Below, piece by piece: positions 41,608-43,930 of a stretch of 43,930 bases of DNA. The stretch covers positions 1 through 43,930 of the forward strand of contig JAIXVS010000284.1 in NCBI GenBank assembly GCA_027482795.1, written 5' to 3'. The stretch's first letter is position 1. Every line of letters starts with the position of its first letter. The translations under genes and the position numbers were made by a program. The notes beneath the pieces were generated by a model. That model worked only from the letters and a program-made list of their open reading frames with translations. It searched no databases and was not told the DNA's origin. Source of the stretch: Rhodobacter sp. GTDB lineage: Bacteria > Pseudomonadota > Alphaproteobacteria > Rhodobacterales > Rhodobacteraceae.

Positions 41608-43314
41608 ATGAACCAAACACTCGATGACCAGCTTGCGGCTCTCAAACAAGCAGCGCAGGCGCAAACCGCCACCTACCGCAGCAGCAGAGACCAGCTCCAC
41701 CAAGCCATTGTAGATGCCTACTTGTGGTGGCGTGCTGCTGATGGACAAAAAGGCTACCTTGACGCTGCTTACAAAGCGGCCTCGCTCAAAACACGCAAAC
41801 GTGGCAACAGCCCGAACTTTTACCCGCTTGTTAGGCTTGTTTGGGACATAGACATCAAGAAGCAGGCGGCGACAGTGAGCAACTGGGCGCGGTCATTGCT
41901 TGCGCTGCACGAAGAACATACAAACCGCCCGCATCTTTATACTGCCAACGCACGTGCTGACCTCATCAACTTTATTAAAGATGAAGGCGGGCTTGGTGCG
42001 TTACGCGGCGATCAAAACATGACACCCGAACAGCTTGAAGCTGAAGAACGTGATGGCTTGGCTGAAGAACGGCGTGGACGGCCACAAGCGACAGCGCCAG
42101 CTGCTGAAAGCGTACTCAGCAAAAAGCTAGTAAGTGCAATCGCTGCCCCAGCCCAAGCAACAATCGCAAGCCTTCCAACCGCACATGCAGACGCCAATAA
42201 TCTGGTAGTGATGCTGGGGCGGCGCAACGCAAACGGGCAAGTTGAAGTGATCGGCACAAACAGCGATGCTGCGCTTGTAAATGCGGCACTAGACGCTTGC
42301 ACTCAGCTCAGCCGCAGCGCGGTAACGCCCAGCTTGCGCTTGATTGCAGAGGCGCTTGAACCCCATGCACTGCCCGCACGCCTTGAAAAGTACCGCAAAC
42401 GCTTCTTTGACGACAGCGAAGTTGAGCGTGAGGTTACAACAAAAGACGAAAACGGCAACGATGTCAAAAAGACCGAAAACGTTAAGCAAGCAACACGCTT
42501 GCGCTATCGCCCTGCCACAAACGATTTTCTGGTCAGTAAAGCATTAACTGAAGCCAGTCTTGTTACCTATGTGCGCCCACATAAGCAGTTTGAAGGGGTT
42601 GACGCTGAGGCGATATTGCGCGGCGAAGACAGAAGCTGGATCGAGCGCGAGCTTTTGAACCAAGAAAAGCTGAGCCTGTACACAGCAGAACCTGATTTTG
42701 GGCTTAAACCAGAACCAACAAAAACACTCACTCGTTTCGCTCTGCAACTCAACGATGCTGCCACCAAACATGAGCGCAAGCTGTATTTCTACAGCAAAGG
42801 CAGTGTGCCAAAAGAAACTAACACCCATCCCGCAGTTGCAGACCCAGCCGCTCTGGTTTTTGATTGGCGGATTGACGCAACGGTGCAATGGCTGCGAGAA
42901 TTTGATGCGCTTTGTGCTACCCCTTACGTTGACAAAATACGTGGATTTTTTGACAAAGCCCAGTTTCAAAGCCTGCTGCTCAACATCAGCGCCACCGAGC
43001 TTGAGTTAGCATACTGGTGGGATGCAAAAGAAAAGGGCTACGCCGAAAGCTACAAGCTGCCCTATACAGCAGGTACTGCCCTTACCGCACAAGCTGCCGA
43101 TTACAGCTTTACGGCCAACGCTAGAGACTTGGCGCTTGTGTTTGCAACGCTGCCCAGTTTGCCCATTACCAGCCAGCATGTCAGCATTCAGGGCAATGCA
43201 AATGTGCTGCGGGTCAGTTATACAACCGATTTAGCTGAATACGAAACTTACATTCCAGCAGCAGATACAGCTGGCAAGCGCGATGTAACCGTTTTCACGC
43301 CATATGGTGGCTGA
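41608..43314 (+). CDS. Unrecognised 568-aa protein upstream of the TGT-like gene
   Basis: I do not recognise this protein. AAGGAG precedes the ATG by 6 bases. The first ~130 residues are helical and Trp/Tyr-rich (IVDAYLWWRAADGQKGYLDA, VRLVWDIDIKKQAATVSNWA). A Pro/Ala/Gln-rich linker lies at about 135-185 (RGRPQATAPAAESVLSKKLV). A mixed alpha/beta part with NNLVVMLGRRNANGQVEVIG and a charged acidic/Lys-rich block (EREVTTKDENGNDVKKTENV) follow. The last ~70 residues (SFTANARDLALVFATLPSLP, VSIQGNANVLRVSYTTDLAE) have the rhythm of a beta/alpha sliding clamp-like domain, a weak impression. The TGT-like gene starts one base after the stop, so the two act together. Confidence 0.8.
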   Translation: MNQTLDDQLAALKQAAQAQTATYRSSRDQLHQAIVDAYLWWRAADGQKGYLDAAYKAASLKTRKRGNSPNFYPLVRLVWDIDIKKQAATVSNWARSLLALHEEHTNRPHLYTANARADLINFIKDEGGLGALRGDQNMTPEQLEAEERDGLAEERRGRPQATAPAAESVLSKKLVSAIAAPAQATIASLPTAHADANNLVVMLGRRNANGQVEVIGTNSDAALVNAALDACTQLSRSAVTPSLRLIAEALEPHALPARLEKYRKRFFDDSEVEREVTTKDENGNDVKKTENVKQATRLRYRPATNDFLVSKALTEASLVTYVRPHKQFEGVDAEAILRGEDRSWIERELLNQEKLSLYTAEPDFGLKPEPTKTLTRFALQLNDAATKHERKLYFYSKGSVPKETNTHPAVADPAALVFDWRIDATVQWLREFDALCATPYVDKIRGFFDKAQFQSLLLNISATELELAYWWDAKEKGYAESYKLPYTAGTALTAQAADYSFTANARDLALVFATLPSLPITSQHVSIQGNANVLRVSYTTDLAEYETYIPAADTAGKRDVTVFTPYGG

Positions 43315-43315
43315 C

Positions 43316-43930
43316 ATGACCCAAGAAAATGAGGGTGAAAATCTTAGCACCCAATACAAAGACTATGCTGTGTACTTGCCCAGCTTGCAGCAAGGTTACG
43401 CTGCCTTCCCAATGCGTGATCCAGCAACTGTGCGTGGCGGCGTTTTGCCAAACGGGCTAATGCTGAAAGACTTAGATTTCCTTGATCCCAACAGTCGGCT
43501 TTGGCACTGCAAGTATGTGCTGTACAGCGCAGGGCAGTTTGACCGCGCCCAAATACGTACGCCGGACATGGTGTCACAGCGCGGCATTGACACGGTAGTT
43601 GTTGGCGACAGCGGCGGCTACCAAATTGGCACTGGCAAATTGGCAGCGGTCAAAGACTGGCGCAAACAGCAAAATGACCCCAATGCCATAGCTGCACTTT
43701 GGACAACCAATGTGTCCATACGCGACCGCATTTTGCGCTGGCTGGACAGGTACTGTGACTATGCGATGACATTGGACATGCCACTTTGGGTGCTACAAGA
43801 CCCCAAAGCACAAAAGGCATCACCCTTTGCAAAGCTCAGCGCGGATCAACTCATCGACCTAAGTTATGACAACCTCAAGTACTTTGCGGACAACAGGGGC
43901 AAAGCCACTGGCAGTAAAGCCAAATACCTC
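43316..43930 (+). CDS. tRNA-guanine transglycosylase (TGT/DpdA)-like protein, 5' part, 205 aa visible
   Basis: The frame is open to the last base and is absent from the ORF track because the stop lies outside. It begins MTQENEGENLSTQYKDYAVY; a run of barrel strands leads to IDTVVVGDSGGYQIGTGKLA with D98-S-G-G-Y-Q, and LDRYCDYAMTLDMPLWVLQ with D154. In Zymomonas TGT the substrate-binding Asp102 (DSGGFQ) and Asp156 are 54 residues apart; here the two are 56 apart. The nucleophilic Asp and the zinc site would lie beyond the window. TGT enzymes exchange guanine for 7-deazaguanines in tRNA; DpdA does so in DNA. The element context and unusual partner favour DNA or mobile RNA targets, an inference. 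Confidence 0.78.
   Translation, partial: MTQENEGENLSTQYKDYAVYLPSLQQGYAAFPMRDPATVRGGVLPNGLMLKDLDFLDPNSRLWHCKYVLYSAGQFDRAQIRTPDMVSQRGIDTVVVGDSGGYQIGTGKLAAVKDWRKQQNDPNAIAALWTTNVSIRDRILRWLDRYCDYAMTLDMPLWVLQDPKAQKASPFAKLSADQLIDLSYDNLKYFADNRGKATGSKAKYL

Larger units (their letters stand above)
38700..43930. mobile_element. Edge of an integrated or mobile element (open at window end)
   Basis: From about 38.7 kb the sequence is visibly AT-richer, codon use shifts (many AAA, GCA, TTA, CAA), and the genes become small and unrelated to the conserved clusters before. Element-type genes are present: DUF6641-like, HUH-motif protein, DUF6626-like, tyrosine recombinase and a TGT-like pair. Several repeat clusters lie between them. 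The left border is placed just upstream of the RsmC-like gene; the right end is outside. No tRNA gene or obvious direct-repeat attachment site is seen at the left border. Plasmid, phage-derived element or ICE cannot be told apart. Confidence 0.65.

Noticed and set aside
38700-43930. CRISPR array in the repeat-rich element
   Set aside because: The repeats are 8-12 bases in mixed orientation without regular spacers and no cas genes are present.

Overview
The window looks like a chromosome segment of an alphaproteobacterium of the Rhodobacteraceae (Roseobacter-like). The evidence is the ethylmalonyl-CoA pathway pair ecm and ccrA, the alphaproteobacterial order trmB-metK-lnt-corC-ybeY-phoH-miaB, the order aroA-cmk-rpsA-ihfB-lapA-trpF, a SAM/SAH-type riboswitch in front of metK (a class known mainly from Rhodobacterales), and GC-rich codon use.

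Layout. 1-2.4 kb: end of a GH3 glycosidase and a small glycosyltransferase. 2.4-7.3 kb: ecm, a PlsB-like acyltransferase and ccrA, i.e. acetyl-CoA assimilation through the ethylmalonyl-CoA pathway plus a lipid enzyme. 7.4-9.4 kb: a small conserved protein, a RecD-like helicase and a stand-alone Lrp/AsnC sensor domain. 9.5-19.1 kb (minus strand): trpF, lapA-like, ihfB, rpsA, then an extradiol dioxygenase-like gene and two tandem capsule-type glycosyltransferase paralogues placed between rpsA and cmk, an acidic protein with an internal duplication, aroA and trmB. 19.3-28.4 kb: serine hydrolase, metK with riboswitch, lnt, corC, ybeY, phoH, an OmpA/lipoprotein pair sharing a Cys-containing motif, and miaB. 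28.5-38.7 kb: glycosyltransferase-like gene, greA, a membrane protein, GNAT, a molybdenum cofactor cluster (mobA, mobB and a third gene), a lipoprotein, a 44-residue cytochrome oxidase subunit IV missed by the ORF track, DUF6173-like protein, acyl-CoA dehydrogenase, Sua5 and an RsmC-like methyltransferase.

From about 38.7 kb to the end the character changes abruptly: lower GC, different codon use, strong Shine-Dalgarno sites, small orphan genes and many short repeats. This is the edge of a mobile or integrated element. It carries a DUF6641-like protein, an HUH-motif protein, a small DUF6626-like protein, a catalytic-domain-only tyrosine recombinase, a basic Lys/Pro-rich ORF and a two-gene unit: an unrecognised 568-residue protein followed by a tRNA-guanine transglycosylase-like protein running off the window. 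The second is the most interesting object here: it keeps a DSGGYQ motif and a second Asp at the spacing seen in TGT, and sits on an element rather than in a queuosine operon. A role in DNA or RNA base exchange (DpdA-like) is plausible but unproven.

Start codons were reassigned from the ORF track where Shine-Dalgarno sites, overlaps or recalled family N-termini argued for it; each case is stated. Family names come from motif reading and memory, not from searches.
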